Source of the DNA: Fibrobacteria bacterium
GTDB lineage: Bacteria > Fibrobacterota > Fibrobacteria > UBA5070
Assembly (NCBI GenBank): GCA_020633825.1
Contig: JACKCV010000003.1
Location: 310,001-374,000 of the forward strand
Reading direction: 5' to 3'
Length of the DNA stretch: 64,000 nucleotides
The notes under the pieces were generated by a model. It did not search any database. It was given only the letters and a program-made list of their open reading frames with translations, and had not been told where the DNA came from. Below, in pieces: positions 1 through 7,280 of the stretch. The number at the start of each line of letters is the position of its first letter. The first letter of the stretch is position 1. A program made the position numbers and the translations under genes.

Positions 1-350
1 ACCCTACCCAGAAGGGGGATGCGCAGGAAATCTTCGGAGAGCGTCGCGGAGGTTTCCGAGGAGGAAGAGGCACCGGAGGGGGATTCGGCAGCTTCCAGGC
101 TCCCAGGAGTTTCGACGACCGTCAGGCCACGGGAGAGACGCGGCGATCTCTTGAGGTGCCCTTTTTTTTCGAGGGCATCCAAGATGACACGCACGCCGTT
201 GGTGGACCGAATGTCGAAGTGGTCCCCGATTTCCCGTACGGTGGGCGGACGATGGTTGTCACGTACGCGAATGCGGATGAAATCGAGAACCTCTCGTTGG
301 CGATCAGTGAGGGGACGGATCGAGGACTCGGCGACGGCTACGGATTCCAT
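1..350 (-). CDS. lexA: LexA repressor, N-terminal 116 codons (runs off window start)
   Basis: SOS-response repressor; the visible part is the winged-helix DNA-binding domain. The protein begins MESVAVAESSIRPLT and shows RQREVLDFI, PPTVREIG and, after STNGVR, the ALEKKGHL wing, then RLSRGLTVVET, all in the order expected for LexA. A Ser/Ala-rich linker follows, and the frame is still open at base 1 (reading FLRIPLLGR), so the autocleavage site and the Ser-Lys protease dyad lie outside the window. An in-frame TGA lies ten codons upstream, so ATG at 350 is the only good start. GGAGG sits almost against this ATG, which together with the close -10 suggests a very short or absent leader. The recognition helix region is conserved; the family call is firm. 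Confidence 0.93.
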   Translation of the reverse strand, partial: MESVAVAESSIRPLTDRQREVLDFIRIRVRDNHRPPTVREIGDHFDIRSTNGVRVILDALEKKGHLKRSPRLSRGLTVVETPGSLEAAESPSGASSSSETSATLSEDFLRIPLLGR

Positions 351-356
351 CCCTCC

Positions 357-386
357 AATATACTGCCCATTTGATCAAGGAACCAA
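357..386 (-). promoter_or_regulatory. Predicted lexA sigma70 promoter with LexA-box-like spacer
   Basis: On the minus strand TTGGTT (386-381) and TATATT (362-357) are separated by 18 bp. The -10 ends 7 bases before the lexA ATG, so transcription should start at or next to the start codon. The spacer contains TGCCCATTTGATCA (364-377, plus-strand reading), which keeps the left half TGCNC of the Fibrobacter LexA motif as I recall it (TGCNC-N4-GTGCA) but has two mismatches in the right half. An operator inside the spacer would be well placed for autorepression. Confidence 0.45.
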
Positions 387-395
387 ACGTTTCCT

Positions 396-407
396 GAACA
401 TTCGTTC
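396..407. promoter_or_regulatory. GAAC-N4-GTTC dyad (Gram-positive-type LexA box)
   Basis: GAACATTCGTTC is a perfect 4+4 dyad matching the Bacillus-type LexA (Cheo) box core GAAC-N4-GTTC. It lies just upstream of the predicted lexA -35 and about 90 bp upstream of the divergent plus-strand operon. Its presence next to lexA makes an SOS operator plausible, but the core is short and the spacer of the lexA promoter holds a competing candidate. Confidence 0.4.
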
Positions 408-496
408 GAGTCCTCGCCGTCCCCCGTCGCCATCGCCAACGGTGCGAATGGACTTTTTTTGCCAGATCTCCCATTGGAATTCTACGTTGCGGACCC

Positions 497-640
497 ATGG
501 TATGGCTCCAGCTTGTACTGGCGGCCGCGTTCGTGTCGTTCGCAGGCCTCCTGTCCCTCGCCGCATGGCGCGCGACAGATTTGGCCGCACGTGCCGATCG
601 AATCTTCCCCTCTTTGGACCAGGGGAAAAACCGCACATGA
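497..640 (+). CDS. Possible mini membrane protein, 47 aa
   Basis: Small open frame starting MVWLQLVLAAAFV, with one hydrophobic segment (about residues 3-22) followed by a short charged tail. It ends in an ATGA overlap with the next gene, the arrangement of a translationally coupled pair. No clear Shine-Dalgarno sequence is seen in front of its ATG. No family is recognised. It could be a chance frame, but the hydrophobic start and the exact overlap argue for a real gene. It is the first gene of the operon divergent from lexA. Confidence 0.42.
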   Translation: MVWLQLVLAAAFVSFAGLLSLAAWRATDLAARADRIFPSLDQGKNRT

Positions 641-954
641 CGACCACGCCCGAATCCCTCCTTCCCGTTCTGCTGCGAAGCCCCGTCCACGTGGACGTTT
701 TCGGCTTCTGCCTCCGCAATCCCGGTCTTCGTACCCGTGTCGAGCACTTCGCACGCGGTCTCGGCCGGAATTTGCCCGACGTGGAGGAGGCCATCGACGA
801 CCTCGCCAGGGAGGGTTGGCTCCAACGCCACGCCCTTCCAAGTGGAGACTCCGTGGAATTCCTGCCTCCCCCTGCGGATGCGGGAGACGACGCCACCGAC
901 CGTCTGGAACCCTACCTCGCTCTTCTGCGCTCGGCGTCCCGTTCCGGGAAATGA
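637..954 (+). CDS. Small winged-helix-like protein, 105 aa
   Basis: Begins MTTTPESLLPVLLRSP. The segment from about residue 10 to 66 (VDVFGFCLRNPG, then RVEHFARGLG, then VEEAIDDLAREGWLQRH) has the helix pattern and terminal wing of a winged helix-turn-helix: two helices, a recognition-like helix and a beta wing ending WLQRH. The tail is acidic and Pro-rich. No named family is recognised. Its ATG overlaps the stop of the upstream mini membrane protein, and the next gene follows after 49 bp on the same strand, so the three probably form one operon. A transcription factor or protein-protein winged-helix domain is equally possible. Confidence 0.62.
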   Translation: MTTTPESLLPVLLRSPVHVDVFGFCLRNPGLRTRVEHFARGLGRNLPDVEEAIDDLAREGWLQRHALPSGDSVEFLPPPADAGDDATDRLEPYLALLRSASRSGK

Positions 955-1003
955 GCCACCACGAATCCCGGGGCTACGGTTCCCAGGAAGCACAGGTTGT
1001 TCC

Positions 1004-1738
1004 ATGACATATATCTCCCTTTTTCTCCAGGTGGCGACCCTGGCGTTGGTGCTCTTCCTTCTCAAGCAGGTGAAGGGTTTGTTCCGCGAACTTCGCGTTC
1101 CGGCCGTTCGTCAGAAGGGCCAACTTCCCTCCGACTTCCGCGATCGCCTGCGCAACGTGCAGCGTCCCGGCGCCGAGGCCCCCAAGGAGCGCACCGAATC
1201 CCGCGAGCCCCGTCCCGAGGGTCGTGAAGGTCGTGACCGCGACCGCAACCGCGGCGAAGGCCGCGACCGCGACCGCAATCGTGGCGAAGGCCGCGACCGC
1301 AACCGCGGCGAAAATCGCGAAGGTCGTGAAGGTCGTGACCGCGATCGCAACCGCGGTGAAAACCGCGAAGGCCGCGATCGCGACCGCAACCGTGGCGATC
1401 GCCCCGAACGCGCCCCTCGCGCCGAGGCGCCCGCCTCCGAGGAAGCCGCTCCCGCCGCCGCGACGGCCGCCCCCAGCCGCTCCGAAGCGCCGGCACCCGC
1501 CGCCGCTCCTGCCGCCGCTCCCGCCGCACCCCAGTTCGGTGGTCGCCGTCCCCTCGGTCCGGTGAAGTCCGCCGCCGAAGCTCCCGCTGTCGAAACCGCT
1601 TCCGGATCCGACGCGCTCGCTCCGGAAAGCCTCGCCAAGCCCGTCTCCGAAGCTCCCATCCGTCATGGACGCCGCGCCTTGCCCAAGGCCAAGCCCCGCT
1701 TCGACGACGAGCCGGAGACCACCGAAGCCAAGGCCTGA
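1004..1738 (+). CDS. Membrane-anchored Arg/Asp/Asn-repeat protein, 244 aa
   Basis: One N-terminal membrane segment (about residues 5-22, FLQVATLALVLFLLKQV) is followed by a short basic helix (KGLFRELR) and a long low-complexity region. Residues about 70-130 are tandem copies of a roughly 10-residue unit of the type RDRDRNRGEG; residues 135-185 are Ala/Pro-rich, and the C-terminus has RRALPKAKPRF and an acidic end. No catalytic domain is visible. Highly basic, disordered, membrane-tethered: an RNA-binding or envelope scaffold role is possible but unproven. The gene is the third of the divergent operon and is followed by a strong terminator. Repeat number may vary between strains. Confidence 0.72.
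   Translation: MTYISLFLQVATLALVLFLLKQVKGLFRELRVPAVRQKGQLPSDFRDRLRNVQRPGAEAPKERTESREPRPEGREGRDRDRNRGEGRDRDRNRGEGRDRNRGENREGREGRDRDRNRGENREGRDRDRNRGDRPERAPRAEAPASEEAAPAAATAAPSRSEAPAPAAAPAAAPAAPQFGGRRPLGPVKSAAEAPAVETASGSDALAPESLAKPVSEAPIRHGRRALPKAKPRFDDEPETTEAKA
1215..1400 (+). repeat. In-gene tandem repeat, about 30-bp unit
   Basis: Imperfect direct repeats of units such as CGCGACCGCGACCGCAACCG, with insertions of GAAGGTCGTGAAGG-type half units. All lengths are multiples of three, so the reading frame (Arg-Asp-Arg-Asp-Arg-Asn-Arg-Gly-Glu-Gly) is preserved. The array is internal to the Arg-rich membrane protein gene. Confidence 0.8.
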
Positions 1739-1763
1739 TCCCAGGTCCTTCGAGTCACTTCGC

Positions 1764-1800
1764 AAGCGCCATCGGAACCCAGGTTCCGGTGGCGCTTTTC
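1764..1800 (+). terminator. Rho-independent terminator after the Arg-repeat gene
   Basis: Long stem formed by AGCGCC-at-CGGAACC and GGTTCCG-gt-GGCGCT (1765-1796), with a 2-base loop and one internal mismatch pair, followed by TTTTC. It starts 26 bp after the stop codon. Confidence 0.8.
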
Positions 1801-1840
1801 GTTTCTCCCCCACCGATCCCATCGGATGGCCTGAGGGAAT

Positions 1841-1882
1841 GAAAAAGGCGCAGACCCCGGTGCTCGAGATCTGCGCCTTTTG
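1841..1882 (-). terminator. Terminator downstream of prs (bidirectional sequence)
   Basis: Stem AAAAGGCGCAGA/TCTGCGCCTTTT (about 1843-1881) with A-rich and T-rich flanks. In the minus direction it ends in TTTTT and lies about 65 bp past the prs stop; the two converging operons thus each have a hairpin here. Confidence 0.75.
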
Positions 1883-1947
1883 GCTCGTGGTCTTGTCCGA
1901 AGCCCGGTGGTGGAGCGATGCCCCCCCCACCGAGAGGAACCTGTCCG

Positions 1948-3114
1948 CTACCCGCGGATGGTGGGCTTCCAGCGAGGGTTCTTGGACGACATGTCGACGG
2001 CGTAGAAATCGCGACGGGAGGCGGAATTCTCGTGGCCGAAGTACTGCTGGAGGAACCGCGCGATCCACTTCTCGATCTTGATGACGACCATCTTCTTGCG
2101 CAGACGCCCTTGGGTGTCGCGGTTGAGGATGGTGGGCAGCGTGTTGGTGGTGAGGATCTCGTCGATGGCGTTGCTGGCCATGTTCTCGCGCCCCTCTTCG
2201 CTCGAATAGAAGTGGCTCACTCCGAAGAGCACGCGGCGGGGATTGGCCTGCCTCAGGACCTGGCAGCAATTGACGATGGTCGATCCCGTCCGGACCATGT
2301 CGTCGAAGACCACCACGTCGCGTCCGGCCAATGCCTCCAAAGGCGTGGGGGAATCCTCGGCCACCTTGATCTCGACCTTGCGCTCCCCGGTGCGTTCCTT
2401 GGTCATGATGCAGATGCCGGCTTCGGCCAGACCGAGCCCCTCGTGCATGCGATTGACGAATTCGACGGCTCCCTTGTCGGGCGCGCAAAGAACGAGATTC
2501 CGCCCGTATGGGCCGGCGTCGACGATGTCGGAGGAGAGCAGGTAGTCGACGTACAGTTCCGAGGGAAGGAGGTTGTGGAAATCCCCCCCGAAGGTGGTGT
2601 GGAAAAGGTCCTGCACGGAACGGCTGTGGTTGTGGACGGTGACCACCGCGTCCACTCCGGAGGTCTTCAGGAGCTGCGCGTACATCAGGGCGCTGAAGGG
2701 TTGTCCGTCGAACTTCTTGAAGTCCTTGAGGTCGCGGGGATGGGCGGTCCGGCCATGCGCGGGGAGGGGACCGCGATCCTGGGCGGAATAGAAGAGATCG
2801 GGTTCGACGAGGACGACCTTCTCGGCCCCGTTGTCCTTGGCGGCGCGTGCGATCAGGAAGTTCCGCATCGCCAGACTCTGGCGGCTGTGGCTGTCGGAAT
2901 TGGCCGAGACGATGACGACCGTGGCACCGGCGAGCTTCTCGCCGATTCCGGACAGGTCCTGCTCGTCGGAGATGAACCGAGGACAGAATTCTCCGTTGGC
3001 GAAGTTCTTGAGGGAGATGAGGTCCGAGATGTCCGCCAACTGCCCGAAGGAGTGGCCGACATCAATGGCAAAGGGATCCTCGGAGACGTTGCCGACAATG
3101 ATGACGCGCTTCAT
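1948..3114 (-). CDS. prs: Ribose-phosphate pyrophosphokinase (PRPP synthetase), divergent long form
   Basis: Makes PRPP from ribose 5-phosphate and ATP for nucleotide, His and Trp synthesis. Starts MKRVIIVGNVSEDPFA; shows FANGEF near the N-terminus (compare FSDGE in the family), the central KVVLVEPDLFYSAQDRG block, the DAVVTVHNHS segment (compare DLHA) and the PRPP loop VVVFDDMVRTGST, where the usual DDMVDTAGT is changed. At 388 residues it is about 70 longer than the classical enzyme, with extra sequence in the middle and a basic C-terminus. An in-frame ATG 13 codons upstream is possible, but family alignment favours MKRVI. Transcribed after the XRE regulator gene; a terminator follows. Confidence 0.88.
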   Translation of the reverse strand: MKRVIIVGNVSEDPFAIDVGHSFGQLADISDLISLKNFANGEFCPRFISDEQDLSGIGEKLAGATVVIVSANSDSHSRQSLAMRNFLIARAAKDNGAEKVVLVEPDLFYSAQDRGPLPAHGRTAHPRDLKDFKKFDGQPFSALMYAQLLKTSGVDAVVTVHNHSRSVQDLFHTTFGGDFHNLLPSELYVDYLLSSDIVDAGPYGRNLVLCAPDKGAVEFVNRMHEGLGLAEAGICIMTKERTGERKVEIKVAEDSPTPLEALAGRDVVVFDDMVRTGSTIVNCCQVLRQANPRRVLFGVSHFYSSEEGRENMASNAIDEILTTNTLPTILNRDTQGRLRKKMVVIKIEKWIARFLQQYFGHENSASRRDFYAVDMSSKNPRWKPTIRG

Positions 3115-3174
3115 GGGAGGGCAAAGGTAGCTCCACCGGGGAAGCTCAACCAATCCGAAAGGGAAGACGGGCGA

Positions 3175-3570
3175 TCATTTCCTGCGGCGAGCGACGGTTC
3201 GAGGCGACACGGCCTCCCAGGGCATGTCGCGCAGGGCCTCGGGCAGGTCCGCCCCGGGGGGCAGATTCAACTTCAGCTCCAGGACCATCGGCCCGCGCGG
3301 AGGTGGTTGCGCGGGTGCCACGACTTCCTGGGCCTCGAAGCTCGATTTCCCCAGAAGCTCCACCAGGCTCATCCCCAGGCCGGATGCGATCCGTTCCAGA
3401 GTCGAGACCCGGGGATCGATCTCGCCCTTCAACAATCGACTCAGGGTCGATTTCGAAAGATCGATGGCATGGGCGAATTCCTCGTGGGTCCGAAACCCCT
3501 GCCGGCGGATGGCGGATTCGATCTCGCGGTTGATCCTGGTGATCGTTTCCTTGTGGCTCCTCGAGCGCAG
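3175..3570 (-). CDS. XRE-family helix-turn-helix protein, probable CTG start
   Basis: The helix-turn-helix spans about residues 25-70: EEFAHAIDLSKSTLSRLLKG then STLERIASGLGMSLVELLG, a typical XRE/Cro arrangement. A Pro-rich linker and a C-terminal segment (VLELKLNLPPGADLPEAL) follow. No ATG, GTG or TTG lies before the first helices in this frame. A textbook AAGGAGG stands 5 bases before CTG at 3570, immediately after an in-frame TGA, so CTG initiation is the simplest reading. Starting at the downstream TTG would delete most of the DNA-binding domain. About 60 bp separate its stop from prs, so co-transcription is likely. Target unknown. Confidence 0.72.
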   Translation of the reverse strand: MRSRSHKETITRINREIESAIRRQGFRTHEEFAHAIDLSKSTLSRLLKGEIDPRVSTLERIASGLGMSLVELLGKSSFEAQEVVAPAQPPPRGPMVLELKLNLPPGADLPEALRDMPWEAVSPRTVARRRK

Positions 3571-3724
3571 TCACGCCTCCTTGTCGGACCTCCGACCACC
3601 GGCCCGGCCGTTCCAGCCTCGCCCAGGATCGAATGGTAAGGGGTTCGGAGGCGCCCCTGGTTCCCGATGGAAAACGACACCCGTGCACATCGATTCCTCA
3701 TGCGGAACCGGCATCCGAGACGGT

Positions 3725-5479
3725 TCAAGTCGCGCCGGATTCTCCCGCGTAGAATTCGGCGAGGAGTTCCACATACTTGGCCAGCACCGCTTCGCGGCGG
3801 ACCTTCAAGGTGGGGGTGAGGTCGCCGCCGGCGATGGTGAACGGCTCCACGAATTCCCATCGACGGATCCTGGCCCAGGAGTCGAGCCGGGAATTGAGAC
3901 GGTCGATGTGGCGCTGCACGCTGGCCCGGAGGACCTTCGAGAGGAAGGCCGATTCATCCTCCTTGAAACCGGTCTCCTGCATGCGGCGGCGGATCGCGAC
4001 AAGATCCGGGGTCACCAGGGCGGAGACGAACTTGCGGTCGTCGGCGCAGATCACCGCGTGTTCCAACCCCTTGTGCTGCCGCACCAGCTCCTCGATGGGA
4101 GCGGGGGCCACGTATTTCCCGCCGGCCGTCTTGCAGAGCTCCTTCTTGCGCCCGGTGAGGAACAGGAACCCGTCGTCGTCGATCCGGCCCAGGTCTCCCG
4201 TGTGCAGGAAGCCCAGGGGATCGATGGATTCGGCCGTGGCCTCGGGCTTGTTCCAGTAGCCTCGCATGACCGATGGAGATCGCACCAGGACTTCGCCGTC
4301 TTCGGCGATCCGGATCTCCACGCCGTCGAAGGCTTGTCCGACCGATCCCTTCCTCCGGGCGACAGGCGTGTTCGCGGAGACCACGGGGCCGTGTTCGGTG
4401 AGGCCGTATCCTTGATGGATGGGCAGGCCGAAGGCTTCGAACATCCCCTCCGTTCGCGCCCCGAGGGGAGCGCCACCGCAGACGATCAAGCGCATGCGCC
4501 CCCCCAGGGAGGCGCGGATCTTCTTGTAGACCAAGGCTCCCAGGAGCGCCCGCCATGGACCTCCGGGCGACTTGCGAGGTCGCGCCGCCTCGGCGAGAGC
4601 CAATCCCAGGAGGATCTTCTTCACGAGACCTCCTTCGCCCCTCCCCGCTTCGATGCGCTCCAGGATCTTCTCCAGGAGCCGGGGCACCACGGTCACCACC
4701 GTGGGACGCTGCTCCCGCATGGACTCCCCGACCGTCTGGATGCTCTCGGCGAACACCAATCGCACCCCCGAGGCCAGATGGTAGTACACCACCATGCGCT
4801 CGAAGACGTGCGCCAAGGGGAGGCAGGTCAGGCTCACGTCCGTGGCGGGGTCGAGGGGGAAGCTCTTGAAGACCGCCCGGACCTGCGAGCACAAGGCTCC
4901 GTGGGTGAGTTCCACGCCCTTGGGTTCCCCGGTGCTCCCCGACGTGTAGATGAGGGTGGCCAGGGTGCTCGAGTCGAGGGCCATGGCGTCGTTCCAGACC
5001 ATTTCGAGGTCCTTGGGATCGTGCCCGCGCCGCAAGGCTCCCAGCGTGGTCACCCCTTCGGGGGCGGAGGAGCCGAGGCTCAGGATCCGGACTTCGGGCC
5101 CGCAATGGCGACGAACCAGGGCGAGCTGGGCCTCGTCGGCGACCAGGACCGCGGAAATGCCCGCGTCCCGCGTCTCCAGACGGAAATGGTCTTCGGCGAG
5201 GTTGTCGAACAAGGGAACCGTCACCGCCCCCAGGTGGAGGGCCCCCAGATCGAACATCAGCCAGTGGACGGAGCTCGGAGCCAGGATTCCGACGCGGTCG
5301 CCCGGACGGATTCCGACTCTCCGGAGACCGCAGGCGATCTCGAGGATCGCGGTTTCGGCCTCGGATGTGGACAATTCCCGCCATGCCCCGCCTTCCTTCC
5401 AGACCAGGCAGTCGGGTCGGAAGCGGAGGGATCTCGTCTGGAACAGCAGTTCTGGAAGGGTTCGGAAGGTCGGATCCAT
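3725..5479 (-). CDS. fadD: Long-chain fatty acid-CoA ligase (AMP-forming)
   Basis: ANL-superfamily adenylating enzyme that activates fatty acids to acyl-CoA through an acyl-AMP. The P-loop-like A3 motif YTSGSTGEPKGVEL is near residue 180. The A5 motif QGYGLTEHGPVVS, the A7 motif HTGDLGRIDDDGFLFLTGR and the A8/A10 region (ELCKTAGGKYVAPAPIE) all follow in order; 584 residues is normal for the FAA1/long-chain subgroup. N-terminus MDPTFRTLPELLFQ matches family starts. It is divergent from the prepilin operon, with a 242-bp shared upstream region containing no other gene. The exact chain length of its substrate cannot be read; the symbol is a family-level assignment. Confidence 0.85.
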   Translation of the reverse strand: MDPTFRTLPELLFQTRSLRFRPDCLVWKEGGAWRELSTSEAETAILEIACGLRRVGIRPGDRVGILAPSSVHWLMFDLGALHLGAVTVPLFDNLAEDHFRLETRDAGISAVLVADEAQLALVRRHCGPEVRILSLGSSAPEGVTTLGALRRGHDPKDLEMVWNDAMALDSSTLATLIYTSGSTGEPKGVELTHGALCSQVRAVFKSFPLDPATDVSLTCLPLAHVFERMVVYYHLASGVRLVFAESIQTVGESMREQRPTVVTVVPRLLEKILERIEAGRGEGGLVKKILLGLALAEAARPRKSPGGPWRALLGALVYKKIRASLGGRMRLIVCGGAPLGARTEGMFEAFGLPIHQGYGLTEHGPVVSANTPVARRKGSVGQAFDGVEIRIAEDGEVLVRSPSVMRGYWNKPEATAESIDPLGFLHTGDLGRIDDDGFLFLTGRKKELCKTAGGKYVAPAPIEELVRQHKGLEHAVICADDRKFVSALVTPDLVAIRRRMQETGFKEDESAFLSKVLRASVQRHIDRLNSRLDSWARIRRWEFVEPFTIAGGDLTPTLKVRREAVLAKYVELLAEFYAGESGAT

Positions 5480-5721
5480 CCGAATATTCTAGCTCGATGG
5501 CCCATCCCCGCGCCAGACATTCCTGAAAAACGAAAGAAACCAGTTTCGCCTCCCCCTGGGCGACGAATGAATGGTATAAAGCACCCCGTGGAAACTTGTC
5601 GGGGAAAAACGGAGCCGATCCTCCTGTCGGGAATCTTGGTGCGGCATGTCCGCCTCGATCATGGTAAAATGGGGGATCCCGACCCCGACCAGGCCGTAGA
5701 CCGAGTCCCGGAGGCGAGCAG
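5480..5721. other. Divergent intergenic region, fadD / prepilin operon
   Basis: No gene seen. GGAGG at about 5709-5713 serves the prepilin start. TATAAA-like sequence occurs near 5575 and TAAAAT near 5664, but neither has a convincing -35 partner, so I do not call promoters. Confidence 0.4.
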
Positions 5722-6099
5722 ATGAAATCCAGAGTCAAGAGCCGACGGTACGGCGCCACCATCCTGGAGGCCCTGATCGCGGTGATGTTGCTCACCATGA
5801 TCATTCCCGCGTTGGTGGTGATGTCGAGCAGTTCCGGCAAGGTGCAGAGATCCAGCCTCATGATGGAAAACGCCATCGCGACGGGCCAAGCCGTGCTCGA
5901 TTCCCTCTCCCTCATGCCCGCCTTCCTGCTCCCCCAGGGGTCGTCCGTGTCCCGGGTCTCCGAAGTCGGCGGACGCACCTACACCACCGTCTGGTGGTAC
6001 ACCCCTGCCGGGACCAGGTACGGCACCATCCAGGCGGAAGTGTCCTGGGAGCAATCCGGCAAGAACCACTCCATCCGTCTCTCCGGAGGTGCACGTTGA
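5722..6099 (+). CDS. Minor prepilin, PilV-like, 125 aa
   Basis: Type IV prepilin: basic leader MKSRVKSRRYG, then A-TILEALIAVMLLTMII, with Gly at -1 and Glu at +5 of the predicted prepilin-peptidase site and a following hydrophobic helix. The short globular part contains GRTYTTVWWYTP and a C-terminal beta segment (GTIQAEVSWEQ). GGAGGCGAGCAG precedes the ATG. Position as first of three overlapping genes matches the minor-pilin order PilV-PilW-PilX used for pilus priming or a type II-like pseudopilus. Stop overlaps the next start as TTGA. Confidence 0.82.
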   Translation: MKSRVKSRRYGATILEALIAVMLLTMIIPALVVMSSSSGKVQRSSLMMENAIATGQAVLDSLSLMPAFLLPQGSSVSRVSEVGGRTYTTVWWYTPAGTRYGTIQAEVSWEQSGKNHSIRLSGGAR

Positions 6100-7280
6100 C
6101 CCGTCGCGGCGTGACCCTGATCGAACTTCTGGTGGCCCTCCTGATCTCGGGGATCGCCGCGAGCATCGCCTTCATCCTGTTGCGAGACGAGCACTCCAAC
6201 TACAGTCGTCTGCGCTCGCGGGTGAAGATGCAGGCCGACGCCCGCGATGCCCTGCGCATCATGGAGGGGGAACTGGTCAATACCGGATTGAACACCGGCC
6301 TGCTGTTCTCCGAACGGGACATGATGAGCCTGAAGTGCCCCCTGGCCTTCGCCTCGGGCGTCGACTCCTCCTCCTTCGTGCACGTGAACCGCAACTCGGC
6401 CTCCAACCCCGGCGACGAGATCTCCTTCTCCCAATACCTTCCCAACGACGAAGGCATCACCACCTGCATGAACACCGACGTGCGGTGAACGCGCTACAAG
6501 CTCGATCCCTCCACCCACGTCCTGACACGCTCCATCTCCTCCTCGCTGGTCGGTCTGGACAGCGTCCAGGCGGTCCCCCTGCTGGACGACGTGCTGGCCT
6601 TCCAGATCCAGTACGGCCTGCAGAATCCGGATTCCCTCCTCTGGTCCAACCTCTCCGTCGCGGCCTCCGGAGGTCTGGTGGCCACTCCCTTGGGAATCGG
6701 CATCGGTTGGAACATCACGGGGTGGAGCAACACGCGGAGATGGGTCTCCTTCACCCCGGGCCAGCGCCTGGAGCAGGGCGAGAAGATCCGGGTCTCGTTC
6801 AAGTGCACCATCAACGACTCCCTCGCCGACTCCACCCGAGGATGGGACGGGATCCGCGTCGGGGTGTACGGGGGAAGCGACATCGATTCCATCCGCTTCC
6901 ATCCCGGCGGAACCGCCGGACGGAGGGTGGAAGTCGATCTCATCAACACCTCCAATCGTTCCTCGGCGTATTTGTACATCGGCGGCACCACCAAGGAAGC
7001 GGTAGGCTCCCCCGCCATGCGCCTGGAAGACCTCCAGGTGAGGAGGATTTCCCGCCCCCGCTACATCTGGGTGGACGACCCCACCGAGATCCAGAAGGCG
7101 CAGGTCCGGGCCTTCCGGCTGCTCCTGCTCGTTCGCACCAGCAAGCGCTCCCTGCCAGCCCGGCAGGAGGCATGGGAAAGCATCGCGGATCTCCCCCCCA
7201 TCGATCCAGGTGCATCCTCCGACGGCAAGGCATCGGCACTCTTCGAACGCATCATTCCGGTGGTGAACAATGGCATCTGA
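6096..7280 (+). pseudogene. PilW-like minor prepilin interrupted by in-frame TGA
   Basis: Start is TTG at 6096, overlapping the PilV-like stop. Leader LTRRG precedes VTLIELLVALLISGIAAS, a classical prepilin N-terminus (Gly -1, Glu +5). The frame reads ...CMNTDVR then TGA (6486-6488) and continues without shift as TRYKLDPSTHVLTRS... to 7280. The continuation holds a coherent PilW-type second half: FQIQYGLQNPDS, carbohydrate-binding-like beta segments, and VRAFRLLLLVRTSKR near the end. A single TGG-to-TGA change (Trp at a position where VRWTRYKLD would read naturally) explains the break. It may be a true nonsense mutation, a sequencing error or readthrough; other genes here use TGA as stop, so general recoding is unlikely. 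Its end overlaps the next gene by 11 bp. Confidence 0.75.

Noticed and set aside
6486..6488. TGA as selenocysteine
   Set aside because: No pilin redox site expected, no convincing SECIS-like hairpin right after the codon and no selenocysteine genes seen here.
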